Positions 46,101 to 56,567 of a stretch of DNA of 64,000 nucleotides are shown here, one piece after another (position 1 is the first letter of the stretch; each line of letters opens with the position of its first letter). Where the stretch lies: assembly GCA_020064725.1 (NCBI GenBank), contig JAGTWJ010000003.1:1736001-1800000 (forward strand), written 5' to 3'. This DNA is from Drechslerella dactyloides. Taxonomy: Eukaryota; Ascomycota; Orbiliomycetes; Orbiliales; Orbiliaceae. Under the pieces are notes generated by a model. The model worked only from the letters and a program-made list of their open reading frames with translations. It searched no databases and was not told the origin of the DNA. A program made the position numbers and the translations under genes.

Positions 46101-49100
46101 ACTCGGCAACGTGCCCTTCGAATCCAACCGATAATGAGAGTCGTCTCCGAAACGCTCTTTCCTAAGTTCCGCCTGAAACTCCTCATCGTCCGCAACAGTC
46201 TCAACGTCGCTATCGTCGATATCCGAGACATAATCGTCCGCGAGTGCCGGCACGGCAGCAGTGATAGAGGGCGAGGGTTTGCGAGTTGGTGTTGTGGTAT
46301 TCACCTTCCGTAAGCTGTCAGAGCGCTGGACCTTTCGCTTTTCCGGGCTGCGCGGGGAATCCGATACTTCTAGACTAGTGTATGTGATCGAGAGTGCAGG
46401 CGGCTCGGGCGATGTTGGCAGGCGGTTCAGAGTGGAGGGTGTAGATTGGCCAAGGACAGGGCTGATCCGTCGTGGGGTCTCGACATTTTGATTGTTCGCA
46501 AGCTGTTTGGGTTCTTGTGCGTCACTGGCCCCAGCGTCCTCTGATATCACCACCAGAACGTCTGGTGTCGGCGGTTTGCTCACTTCATGCAGAACGGGCA
46601 GAGTGTCGATATGGTCATTCTCCAGCTCTGAGATATGAAGCTCCGGCGCTGGCGCAGCAGCATGAACCTTGACAACTGGCACCGCTTCGGGCAGCTTGAG
46701 AACAGGCGAAATCGGTCGCCCCAAGTCACTCGGTTCGTCCAGCTGAGGCGAGAGTTTCGTTGGCTCCTCAACCAGCGTGGCAGGCGTTAGAATTGGCGAA
46801 ACGGCGAATGCGTCCTCTGCCGCCTCGGGCAGTTTCGTCTCGGTGATCGGAAGAGGTGGAGACGGCGGGTCGAAGGTGTCTTCCGATAGCGGGGTATGAG
46901 ACGCGACAGGCGGAGTGATGATGTCACCAAGCAAAGTTGGCGGTAGGGCGGTGCTCTCGTTGACATCGACCATATCACGATCCGACAAAAGTTCAGGTAA
47001 TGAAAGACCCTGCGACGGCGGCACAGCATCTTCAACCGGCGTTTCAAGGGCCTCCAGCTGATCGCAAGGCAAGTCCTCCGCCGGAAATTCTTGGTCTATT
47101 GGGTCATCCTCCGGCTTCGAATCCAGCGGCATGTCAGCCAACAGCGACGACTCCTGGTACCCAGCATCCGAAATAACAGTCTCCGCATCCTGCAGCTCAT
47201 CCGCAACTTCAGTCGTCGGCAGAAGCACCGGCGAACGCCCTTCTTCCGCAATCGGACTCAACGCCGGCTGCAGCTGCGAGGGTATCTGGAGCACTAGGTC
47301 CATGTCGACCGCATCAGCCGCTGCTATTTCCGTTGAAAGTTGCATTAAGAATTCAGCGTCAGTTTCGGCCTCGTCCAGGTCGGCGTCCGATTCTTCCGCT
47401 TCGAGATTCTCGGAAATTGACGGTAGGATCTCAACGATCGATCCATCGCCGCAGGTCATCGCCTCGCGAGGCATGATATCTGGTGAATGTGGCGGCGGAA
47501 GCGATGCCTCGGATGGAGCGTCTTCGTCGGTCTCGGGTTCCAGCGGCGCAGGGAGAGGGACTTCCTCAGCAACGGTCTCATCGTAGTCCTCGACCACTGC
47601 CTCGGGAGCAAGTTCCTCTGGCTCCGATGGAGTTGTCATATCCAGTTGCACAGTTGTATCGTCCAGAGAGGCCGCTTCATCTTCCGCTTGTACTGGCTGA
47701 GGCATCACCTCATCTTCTACGATCGGGTCCTCCGGCTCCGACGCAATTGGCGAATCCGCGGGTACAGCCAGGACATCTGAAGCAGAGGTTTCTTCAAGCT
47801 GTGGCGCGAGAACAGAGGCTGACTCCTCGATGGGCTCCTCGACCTCCAGAGAAGGGTTCTCCAGATCCGGCACGACCATCGACTCATCAGCCTCCACCAC
47901 TGCAGGATCCGAAGATTCAGCTTCGAGCAGGGCTGCCTTCGCACGAGCTTCCTCCTCGGCCCTCTCCAGCGCCTCATACTTGAGCCGCTGCCGCTCCTCC
48001 AGCTCGCGGATTCGGGCAACCTCAGCTGCCCGTCGCTGCGCTTCTTCGTCGGCCAGGCGTCGTGCGAGTTCCTCTTCCGCGGCTGCTTGCTGCCGCCGTG
48101 CTTCCTCGGCGAGTCGAAGTTGCTCTTCTCGCTCTTGCTCAAGTCGCAGTCGCTCAACTTCGGCTTGTCGTGCGGCTTCCTCTTCAGCTTCTCGGCGTAG
48201 TCGGGCTGCCTCCTCTTCCGCTTTACGGAGCCTCTCCGCCTCTTCGAGTCGCAGACGCTCGACCTCCGCAAGACGCGCCCTTTCCTCCTCGGCTTCTCGT
48301 TGCCGTCGTGCTTCCTCTTCGGCTTCTCGTTGTCGTTGTGCTTCTTCTTCGGCTTTCCGGCGGGCTTCTTCCTCCTCACGGCGTAGTCGCTCCTCTTCTT
48401 CCCGCCGTAGTCGCTCTTCTTCTTCCTTCCGCTTCCTCTCCTCTTCAGCCTGTACCCGCGCTCTCTCTTCTTCCTCCTCTCTTCGTCGCCGCTCCTCTTC
48501 TTCCCGACGCAGCCGCTCCCGCTCCGCTCGCCGCATCCGCTCCTCGTCCTCTTTCCGGCGGCGGATTAGCTCTCTCCACCGTCGCTTGAGCACGTCCGCC
48601 CTCTCCACCTCCTTGAACACCCAGCCGTCCATCGCACTTTCGACGGCCTCCAGGCGATCAATCCACTCGTCGGGGATGGTCTCCTCCCGCCCTTCCAGCA
48701 GGTCGAGCATCCCATCCACGATCCTACCACAGAGCCCAACGCGCTCAACAGCCTCCAGCCGTCGCCGCTCCCACACTTCGTCGACGCCGTTCTCCAGCGT
48801 CGCAAGCGTGGCTTCAACGATGGCATCCGCCGTGACACCCTCTTCGATCTCCTCCAGCCAGCGCGCGCCGTCGTCGTCGCCCCGCATAACGATACCCTCC
48901 GCGCAGTCCAGATTCGTTAGGAACGCGGGCACGACACGACAGACCTCCACGCGCCAGCCCCACGTCTCGAGGAGATGCCAGAGACGGTGCAGCGGCGGGA
49001 GCAACTGCAGTGTCGTCGCGGTGATAATGGCGAGACTATCGCTCATCCGCCCGTTCCCATGCTCATCGATCTGCTGCGCTTTGAAGTGCAGCACGCGGGA

Positions 49101-50264
49101 TTTGAGGTTTTCGATGTCCAGCTGCGCTAGCTCGGCGGAGATGCTGCCGACGCGGTCCGAGATGCAGGTAAGGACCGGCCCGGGGAGTGAGCCGAGAAAC
49201 TCGTCCGGGTCCGAGGGGAAGTCCGAGTCGTCAGCGGAGTCCGAATCGGATGTTGGCGCGTCGGTCTCGGAGTCGGTTACGGGTAGCGGGGACGGCGAAG
49301 GGGATTGCGAGCGGCTGGTAGCAGCTGAGGAGAGGGGTTGTACGACGCCGAGGAAATGTGGATTCGAGTCGGTGGATTGCTGTGGTGGCGGTTGTTGTTC
49401 CGGCTTGGACGGGCTTGAGCTTGGGCGGAAGGTCTGTCCGTCTGCTGACGGTGTTACCTTGTGGCCGGGCGTGAAGTCGAATGTCTGTCGTTTCAACGGG
49501 GTGGGAGTTATGGAGCCGTTGCCAAAGGCCCCGACTTGCAGAGACCGTCGCTTGAACGGCTTGTCGAACGGTGAAGCCGGCCTGGCGGAGTACATTCTGC
49601 TCGGGGTTGTCGGGCTGTTCACACCCAATTCTAGATCCAGACGCTTGACGAAAAGCGGCGTAGTAGTCGGCGAGAGCAATTCGTCAATCTCGGACATTGA
49701 TATCCCATCCTTGGTCTTCATGTCCAGCTTGAGCGCAGCTATGGATGACCTTCCGGTAGATCCCGACGTCGGGTCGGAGAACAATCGTCGAGCGATCGAG
49801 GGTCTGGCCGGCGAGTGTTTCGTGAGCACGGGGGATGTGGTAACTTTGCTGACGCTCAGGTCGATGCGACGGCGCTTCTTTCGCTGCTTGGAGTCTTCGG
49901 GGATCCGGAAACCGTCGCCGTTCGTTTTCGACCAGAATGTGAGTTCCTCCCAAGCCTCGACTTCACGCAGCCAGACGTCAATCTTCTCAGCGGCGGACGC
50001 AGCCCAGACGCCGACATCCTTCTCACCGGGCTGGAAGTCGAGGTCGGACATTTTCGTGATGGCGCTGGGCGTCAGGCGAGAGAGTAGCGGGTCCTGTTGG
50101 GTCCTACGCGCGCTCGGGGAGGTGGAAGACGACGCGGATCGAGGGGTGCGCAGAGTGGTCGTCGCGGAGGAAGGTGGGTTCGAGGGATGCGGGGGTCGTG
50201 GGCGGCGCGGGGACGCGAGGGCCGTCTGTATCGGCGGGGGTCGGGATGGTGACGGCGAGGCCAT
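43146..50264 (-). CDS. Giant GAR (Gas2-related) domain cytoskeletal protein
   Basis: Single 7.1-kb exon, 2372 residues, minus strand. The N-terminal 60 residues are Pro/Ser/Arg-rich, followed by SDLDFQPGEKDVGVWAASAA near 73-92. Helical segments run from about 400 to 560. Residues about 565-782 form an almost pure Glu/Arg/Ala helix (RRRKEDEERMRRAERERLRR and so on) with i,i+4 charge pairing, likely a single stable alpha helix about 30 nm long. An acidic disordered region (800-1350), a Ser/Pro/basic region and a His-Ser run (near 1865-1880) follow. Near 2040-2090 is the GAR domain, with LFVRLVGDGGERVMVRVGGG and WADLKEYLIEY. GAR domains bind microtubules, and in animal Gas2 and spectraplakins link them to actin. 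The C-terminus is Ser/Gly/basic, typical for microtubule association. Confidence 0.85.
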   Translation of the reverse strand: MASPSPSRPPPIQTALASPRRPRPPHPSNPPSSATTTLRTPRSASSSTSPSARRTQQDPLLSRLTPSAITKMSDLDFQPGEKDVGVWAASAAEKIDVWLREVEAWEELTFWSKTNGDGFRIPEDSKQRKKRRRIDLSVSKVTTSPVLTKHSPARPSIARRLFSDPTSGSTGRSSIAALKLDMKTKDGISMSEIDELLSPTTTPLFVKRLDLELGVNSPTTPSRMYSARPASPFDKPFKRRSLQVGAFGNGSITPTPLKRQTFDFTPGHKVTPSADGQTFRPSSSPSKPEQQPPPQQSTDSNPHFLGVVQPLSSAATSRSQSPSPSPLPVTDSETDAPTSDSDSADDSDFPSDPDEFLGSLPGPVLTCISDRVGSISAELAQLDIENLKSRVLHFKAQQIDEHGNGRMSDSLAIITATTLQLLPPLHRLWHLLETWGWRVEVCRVVPAFLTNLDCAEGIVMRGDDDGARWLEEIEEGVTADAIVEATLATLENGVDEVWERRRLEAVERVGLCGRIVDGMLDLLEGREETIPDEWIDRLEAVESAMDGWVFKEVERADVLKRRWRELIRRRKEDEERMRRAERERLRREEEERRRREEEEERARVQAEEERKRKEEEERLRREEEERLRREEEEARRKAEEEAQRQREAEEEARRQREAEEERARLAEVERLRLEEAERLRKAEEEAARLRREAEEEAARQAEVERLRLEQEREEQLRLAEEARRQQAAAEEELARRLADEEAQRRAAEVARIRELEERQRLKYEALERAEEEARAKAALLEAESSDPAVVEADESMVVPDLENPSLEVEEPIEESASVLAPQLEETSASDVLAVPADSPIASEPEDPIVEDEVMPQPVQAEDEAASLDDTTVQLDMTTPSEPEELAPEAVVEDYDETVAEEVPLPAPLEPETDEDAPSEASLPPPHSPDIMPREAMTCGDGSIVEILPSISENLEAEESDADLDEAETDAEFLMQLSTEIAAADAVDMDLVLQIPSQLQPALSPIAEEGRSPVLLPTTEVADELQDAETVISDAGYQESSLLADMPLDSKPEDDPIDQEFPAEDLPCDQLEALETPVEDAVPPSQGLSLPELLSDRDMVDVNESTALPPTLLGDIITPPVASHTPLSEDTFDPPSPPLPITETKLPEAAEDAFAVSPILTPATLVEEPTKLSPQLDEPSDLGRPISPVLKLPEAVPVVKVHAAAPAPELHISELENDHIDTLPVLHEVSKPPTPDVLVVISEDAGASDAQEPKQLANNQNVETPRRISPVLGQSTPSTLNRLPTSPEPPALSITYTSLEVSDSPRSPEKRKVQRSDSLRKVNTTTPTRKPSPSITAAVPALADDYVSDIDDSDVETVADDEEFQAELRKERFGDDSHYRLDSKGTLPSGTTAGQLSPSNSRNLHGDSNGVKGSGNRNSMINDASASPAAISPQITRTGPIKLSSPFHPSTRDALDAGNHRHNSFDSVMSNGLPDQSFNSMQSVEVARGMASPLSPTGSVIHHLIDDSFVASFNSVHSDDTIPDAVTAVLDGIDNVVEEEDEDVTVEDDEVSPIKEFDESMFRYSVSSERKASVQLDESPLAAKKAAKPTAAAAAPTLGKVRKGSRGQNELGSSTAHTQVRDTLIHARGAGPLTAVLQQPKKRQSSVSGISSYTAGTSTKTTEPVARPARSQSQLAHNVRRVSSIPTIALPRTQAQKDSHAHAERRSSHSHRSSSGAISAAHREDTPPIQSHPRPDSRASTGIPRKASSSHIPMPVLVPKRTSSFEKTGEAALKKRSSASGTFSRDRDITPKPTAAETRNAPSRSSSRMGSSSSLRSQSSRQILKSAPSPRSPTFDAESRRQSSRVSMRGGTGPHPRSSDSQLSHSYTHAHSHSHSHSHSHSHSHTIGSTASSGYGQDSGIKVVKRKNNIISRSNVRGSAAIDRGNGAQSPISPIDFPSLRPVINPPSTPMQGKELEDRLEKKINKILIGLPSLTMTPSPMKKPPPPPINTAIEPPVKQPRFGESKLPIARAPSTPTIGQAPNLTLVSKRTISQPGEVKMYHLHKSDDESPVKLFVRLVGDGGERVMVRVGGGWADLKEYLIEYAAHHGIQGSRRMPNESVVEFGDDARSIRASGSNSSLRSSFRGSPTPTFSNSNNSRPGSPLVGGSVKPPVPTRAESPFSSRRPESPRLGQMGTSPGVRLGLQSTAHSRGSPGTPNYERPVTPGGSSGFHSLYTSPSYGNGLLVNPKRPMSRLSFGDFPDAESPSSPVSSVPLGLAGPKSRNVEISAEKQAWVDGMLGQVRKASAERNVRLGFPRMGSSSNLHGAAADDDAASTGSGGGARLTDMGKVGGTRRMYVTKQPSSLGLKGPKSSSSSLRLSEAGREEKGSGRGS
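44614..44672. repeat. GTGAGT hexanucleotide array coding His-Ser repeat
   Basis: Alternating GTGAGT/GTGAGA-like units on the plus strand encode the minus-strand peptide THAHSHSHSHSHSHSHSH within the GAR protein. The array is a likely length-variable microsatellite inside the coding sequence. Confidence 0.75.
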
Positions 50265-53239
50265 GGCGCGTGGCAGTGGCAGCGGGCCTTGATGAGCATC
50301 TAGGGAGGTGGTGATGGTAGATTGTCAGTTACGCGACTTGATGAGCTGGCTGCTGATATGAGTGACTCGAGGCGGACGAGGATCCATGGCGAAAGGAATA
50401 GGCAGCATTGTCGAACGCCGGAGGCAGGAGGTGAAGAAAGGAGGGATGAACGGGATGAGATGGGATGATTGGATGAGATACCGATGTGATTGGGCAGGTT
50501 TCTCGCTGTATCGAGATCTAGATCCAGATCCAGATCCTGCTTTTTCCTCCCCTCGCAGCTTGGACGCGGAACTAGCGGTAGCTCGGTCACTGCATGCAAA
50601 AGATATCCCTAGCGCCTTGACAAGGAGGTGCTACTGTTCGATAGCTCTGTTTCTTCCTGACCCTGAAGTTCCTGACGTCAGCCGTGTGTGCGTGGATGCG
50701 TGTACGTGCGTGATCGGGAGGGACGTCAGATCCCGAAATCTCGATTCGATGGCAGAAGCAGTCGTAGCGGCACGGAGGTGCATCCGTGGAAGAAGAAATA
50801 AGCAGTGGGTTGGATTACCGCTAGTTGGAAGCGCTGGCGGCAGTCGTGTAGGTGTATATACGTGCAAAGGGGAGACGGACGGATGAGATGGTGTAGCGGT
50901 TTATCGACGGAAGCAACGATATCGCTTGCGTCCCAAAATATGAACCCAAGGAAAAAAAGCAGCCAATGTAACAGTCGCGCGCGAATGGCCGCGCCCGCCG
51001 CCGCAGCCGGAGTTCGACTCACTCGGCGGAGGGACCGTTTGGGGCGAACGAGCGAGTGAGTGCTCGAGCTGGAATTAATCGAAATTTCGAGTTTTATTAC
51101 CACCCGCGCAGCGGTGGGAATGGCCGGGGAAATGCGTGCGTTCAGCTGCTGCAAAATGCAAAATTGGAGCAGCAGGAAGGGACAGGGGACCGGCCCCTGG
51201 TCGCCCGTTCGGAGCTCTGATTCGCGAGGGCGGTGGGATGAGAAGGCCCCCCACCGCGCGTGGAGCAATCAATCAGCTGCAGGCCTCGGCTCCAGGGCTG
51301 CGGGTTCTCTAGCGATTGGACAAAGCGGTCAGCGGTGGTCGAATCGATAGGAGGGGGAGACGAGCTTGCCTACCTGCCGGGGACCGATGTCCGTCGATGC
51401 TGATGATATGATGAGGATGATGAGGATGAGGAGAGGAGAGAAGGAGAGGAACGAAAAGGAGGGAGAGGAGGGAGAAGAGAGAGAGAGCATGATGAAATGC
51501 AACTGCGCAGAATGCTACGACACGAAAACCAGTCGACGGCATTGCTGCTGCAACTCTCCGCTGCACGTCGCCGCTTTCGACGCCAGCCCGCCGCTTCCAG
51601 CAAGTGCACGGCCGCCGGGGGCCAAGTAGCCTCACAATAAGACCCGCCGCGCCCCACCGTGAGACGCACGCATGCTACCTGGCCTCATATCAGCCGTAAC
51701 ATCGCCGCATCGTCAGGCCAGGCCGGCCGTCCATCGGTGGCTGCCTGCGTGGATCCATATCATCGTGTGGGGTTCGTGTCGATGTCGCGCGACCAGCTCC
51801 GAATCCAGATTCCGTGATGTGTCGATTACGCATACACCATTACGCGAAAAACGATACTCTAGCTCCTGGCATGCTGGATATTCGCTAGTTATCAAAGGAT
51901 ACGAACTAGCCTCAGATTCAGCATGACGTACGTGTATTCGAAGGCTGGATATGCAGGCCCTTGTTGACAGATAACGACCGATGGCTTTGCTCTCCGTGCA
52001 TACATCCAGTTGGCGATGGCAGACGCTATGCCACCGTGCACCAGTCGACCGTACGTTAGTCCGAACACATGTCCACAATTTTATTTATTAAGCTGGATCG
52101 AGTCTATGGATTGAGACATTATAAAAGAGCTGTCAATGTTCCGAGCTAAGATAGCTGGCAACTATAATTGGCCATAGCTAAGTAGTATCAGTTCTGATAA
52201 ATGATCAAACCATTCTTTCGAGATGTATATATTTTTATCTGCGGTTGCACCGACGAAAGTTCGAAGTCTACAGCCGACGCATGCTGGGCGATTAGTCGAT
52301 TGCCACAAATTCCATATCACATTCTCGCTCTCCATATAAATATATCAAATTCAGACGAAGTAGTGTATCGTAAATAATTAAGCTTATTGCCAGACAATAG
52401 CCAGGAATTGAAAATGTAAGATCGCGATATCGATCACGACTTACCGGTAACATACCAGTATTCAATAACTTCGAAATACTGATTCCGACTCTATAATCTA
52501 TATAAATCCCGAGCATCTCAAAAGAGCGCGTCTGCAATACGCGCAATATATATGTATATATATTGTCAACAATCAAATTTCTGACTGATAAATATAAATT
52601 GAGCATCAGATGTATATTATGGAGCGTGTAACCGTCTGGGACCGAACGAATGGCCCCTATATACCTACTAAGTAGGCAACCACTTAGATGCACGCATATG
52701 CGTTTCCGAATTCGACATTTTAATCAGAGTACGATCGAATAGAAACACGGATCCTGCTCTTGTATAAAAATTGGTCTAACAATTGAAACATATAATTAAG
52801 TGCACTGCCCCAGCGCGCACGTTCCGAATAACATATAGCGTTTGTATATATATACACGTTATTACTCAGGGCTATCGATAAGCCTAGGATTCAATTGATC
52901 AAGCCAATGCCACAAGCAATATCCTTTATAACTAACCAGGATATTGTCTCATCTAATATCGACTATGACCATATTGATTTCGAATCGCGATAGCTCTATC
53001 TACAGGATTGTTTAGTTACACTGCAAAAACAAGAACCGATATCCTATACACCGCCAAATGATATGCATTCATTACTATTATTACAATTACCCATGCAATC
53101 CGCCAAATGCACTCGCATCAGCATGATACTACTACACCTTCTCTCATAGACATCATCACCCTCGATCAAAACCTGTCGAGGGCACGACATCCGAATGCAC
53201 CCCACACAGAGGGTCGATACCGCCCCACGACTTACTTAC
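50265..53239. other. 3-kb gene-free region
   Basis: The first about 1.4 kb is GC-rich presumed promoter/leader DNA of the GAR gene, with a purine-rich GAGGAT/GAGAGA tract at about 51408-51490. From about 52080 to 53100 the DNA becomes distinctly AT-rich with TATATA runs (52545-52565, 52845-52855). The 133-codon minus-strand ORF at 52292-52693 lies in the AT-rich part and has no family feature, so it was not called. Confidence 0.5.
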
Positions 53240-55183
53240 TCACGATGCAACCACCGGCCGCGCCTCGCCGACAGCAGCCCACTCCCCACCGGGCGTTGCC
53301 CTCCGCCATGGCCACCTCCCCATCCGAAACAGCCGCTTCAAACTCTTCGGCGGGCCAACCCTCACCCAATACACAATCACGCCCACCCCCACAAACAGCA
53401 CCACACCTCCCGTCTGCACCGGCGCCCCAAACACCCCGCGACTCACCAAGAAGAGACTCACACAGCAAAACGTAATCGGCGTCACAATCCAGCACCGATA
53501 CGGCCGCTCCAGCTCCGGCTCCCGGTACCGCAGCACAATCAACCCCAGCACCGTCAGGAAATAAAAAGTATACCCGGCAACACCGTAGAACGTCAGCAGC
53601 GCCGAAAACGACCCGATCACAATGAAGAACGACGTCAGCGCCGCGTTCAGCAGCATCGCTATAATCGGCGTCCGCGTGTACGCCGTCCCGAACACGGGCA
53701 CCTTGACCGTCGGCGCCGACGCGGCGGCAGCGGCAGAAGCGGCCGTCCAGCGGATCCCGAGCCGGCCGAACACGCGGGGGAGATACCCTTGCTTTCCGGC
53801 AACGTAGACGAGGCGGCCGGACGTGAAGGTCGTGGCGTTGAGCGCGCCAAAGCAGCTGATGGAGACGGCGAGCGCGAACAGGATGCCGCCGACGGTGCCG
53901 AAAACCGTGGTGCCGAAGCGGACGGCGACGGTGGTCGACGAGGCGATGACGGAGGACGGCAGGACGAAGAAGTAGGAGATGTTGGCGAGGAGGTAGCAGA
54001 CGATGACGAGCGGCATGGCCGAGTGGATCACCCGCGGCAGGTCGCGCGACGGGTTCTTCATCTCGCCCGTGATGTAATTTACCTGCATGGAAGGGACCCG
54101 TTAGTGATGTGTGGTAGAAAACTTATGTATGGTACGCACGTTATCCCAGCCGTCGAACGCCCAGAGGCCCGCGTACAGCGCGACGGCGTAGGCGCCCGGA
54201 TCGTGGCTGCTGCCTTGGAACCAGTTCCCTTGCTTCCACTCCTTCGACGGCCCGCCCGGCTTGACCGAGAACCCCGTCACGGCGACCACGATGCCAATCA
54301 CCGTGATCGCGATCAAACTGATCAGCTTGACCATCAGAAACACGTCCCCCATCCGCGTGCCCGCCTTCGTGCTCAGGCAATTCAGCAGCGTGATGAACCA
54401 CAGCCCTGCCAGCGCGATAACCTTGACCGCGATCTGTGGCGGCGGCTCCGCGTCCTCCGTCAGCGAACCCCACATCACCGAGCTCAGATACTCCCCTGCG
54501 ATGATCGAGATGATCGCGGATGACCCCGGCCGCATCACCATGACGGCTACCCATGCGAACAGAAACGCCGGCAAGTCGCCAAAGATATGCTGCAGGTACG
54601 CCTGCGCACCGCCGCTCAGCGGTATCGCGCCGCCGAGCTCGATATACGACGAGGCCCCCGTCCACGCGAGGATGCCCGAGATGACCCATATTATCAGCGC
54701 GGCTCCCGGCGACCCGGCGTTCGAGTTGACCTGTGCCGGCGAGCTAAATATCCCCGAGCCGATCTGCAGCCCGACCACGAGCGAGAGGCCGTTCAGGTAC
54801 GTGATGGACTTTTGCTTCTCGAGGTTCTGGAAGGAGGACCCCCGCGTGGTCGTCGGGTCGAGCGAGAGGTAGAGGGGGTCCGAGGCTGACGCGGACAGCG
54901 GGAAGAGATGGGCGTTGAAGTCGAACGTCGAACCGACGGAGTAGGATCGCTGCCGGAGCGGCCGGGACCCTGCCCGGCGGGTTTGGCTGTCATCGATCTC
55001 GAGCGTGAGCGGGTCGTCGTGCGTCGCGAGCTCGACCGACAGCCGCCGGGAGGAGGATATGGATCTCGACGAGGATGATGATCTGCGGGAGGAATGGTCC
55101 GAGGAGGCGAGGGACGCGAGCTCGAGGGAGTCGCGGCTGTCGGCCGTCGTGGCGGACAGCGGGATATTGGAGTAGGCGGCCAT
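53240..55183 (-). CDS. LAT/APC-type amino-acid permease
   Basis: Two exons on the minus strand (55183-54140 and 54082-53240; 57-nt GT-AG intron between DGWDN and VNYITGEMKNP) encode 628 residues. A cytosolic N-terminal tail of about 125 residues is Ser-rich (SSRRSSSSSRSISSSRR) and a likely phosphorylation or ubiquitination platform. The transport core begins with LNGLSLVVGLQIGSGIFSSP (GSGIF at 142-146 is the TM1 substrate-binding break), then IELGGAIPLSGGAQAYLQHI, and ends with a hydrophobic C-terminal half. The spliced DGWDNVNYITGEMKNPSRDL is the conserved TM6 to intracellular loop sequence of the L-type family, which includes the fungal methionine permeases Mup1 and Mup3. Expected role: plasma-membrane uptake of neutral amino acids; substrate not decidable. 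Confidence 0.87.
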
Positions 55184-56567
55184 CGCGAGACGGTAGGCTC
55201 ACAAGGGGAAGTGAAGGAGGGAGGGAGAATTTGGTAGAGAGCGTGGTCGTGGAGCATGCGACAGCTCGCCCGGAGGGTTGATGGACGAAAGGGGGAGCGA
55301 GGTAGTGAGTTGGACGGTTGGTTCGGCAGGCCACGTTGGATGCACAAGAGAGTGTGTGGGAGCTCAGGAAGGAGCCATAGTCGAGTGCCGGGGAGACTGG
55401 CTAACGGAGACGAAGCCGCGACGGGATTGATGGTCGTGATCGTGATCGTGAGAGCAGGAAGGGGCCCGACGACGGGGGGCTCGAGACAGCTGGTGTCCAC
55501 GGTGGAGGTTCAACGATCGCATTCCGCAGGTTGAAGCGAGCTCTCGAGCAGCAGAGCTGAGCTGTGGCAGAAGCCCCGCCACAGTCCGCATGCGCCATCG
55601 CGCGCACCGCCACACGGACAGCATCCATCATCATCATCTCGCAGGCTGGTGACGTGCAGGCAGCGTAGCGTGCTCGGAACCTGGCACCCGAGCGAGGCCT
55701 GCTGATTGGCCAATCGAGGCTCGCTAACGGGCAGGGAGCAGACGCGTCCTGCTGCTTTGGAGACATTTCAACAGTTCACCCCGGTCCGCTCGCATGCGAC
55801 TTGCCCGATTGCTGAGGAATGGCCGGCCGTTCGCGATAGAGTCGCAATTCCTCGATCCGATTGAATTCCTTCGAGTGCACTCTCGTCCTCGTCCGCGTCC
55901 TCGTGATGGCCGGGCGGCGTATGTGCACAGGCCCGTGGCGAGCGAGGCTGCAGTGCCAATGCTCCGTCCAAGAGAGCGGCCGTGGTCAGCGAGGTCCGAA
56001 CGAAGAGACGCCTGTATCACGTACCGGTGCGTCCAGCATGCATGATCATGAAGCATTCGAGAATGTGAAGCCGGAGTTGTGATTCGCAGCCCGCGACAGA
56101 CGCTCCCGCACCATCGGTTTGGCCAGCCGCCGGCCGCCGCGTGAAGCCGTGAGACCGTCTCATCGTGCTCCCAGGAGAGAGACAAACCGAATCAGTCGTC
56201 GAGGACAGGACGGGACGGGGGTAGAAAGAAGGCTGGTGGACAGCGTCGGACAAGCGTCTGGGCGTCGTCGTCCCCGGCGGGCGTGGATTTTGCCGGTTGT
56301 CGTGGAACTGCCCGCCGCGTTATTTCTGCGCCCGTCCCCCCGGCCAGCTCGAAAGTTCGCAAGAAAAAGTCAGACCGCCAATTTCATTTCCCTTCTCTCT
56401 TCTCCTCCTCCGCCCCAATCGAAATAATTTCATCCCATCTCGCATCCTTCCGCTGCTGCCTCTCCGCTTCATCGCCTCTTAAACCCCGTCTTATCGCCCG
56501 CCCTCTTATCCTTCCTCTCCTGTTGTGCCGCTGCCTCGCATCGCATCGCCATCGCATCACAGCAACC
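55184..56567. promoter_or_regulatory. Divergent intergenic region of permease and GPI protein genes
   Basis: 1.4 kb between divergent genes, GC-rich. A CT-rich leader (about 56385-56525) lies just before the GPI-protein ATG, typical for highly expressed fungal genes. No supported gene; ORFs in both strands lack features. Confidence 0.45.

Noticed and set aside
47830..50292. 820-codon plus-strand ORF antisense to the GAR gene
   Set aside because: It is Ser/Arg-rich low complexity, exactly the mirror of the Glu/Arg-rich and GC-rich coding of the minus strand. No domain is visible, whereas the minus strand has a GAR domain.
52292..52693. 133-codon minus-strand ORF in AT-rich DNA
   Set aside because: Composition (Ile/Leu/Tyr/Asn) follows the AT-rich DNA; no signal, domain or promoter evidence.
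53195..54523. 442-codon plus-strand ORF antisense to the permease
   Set aside because: Arg/His/Asp-rich composition without domains; the opposite strand encodes clear permease helices.
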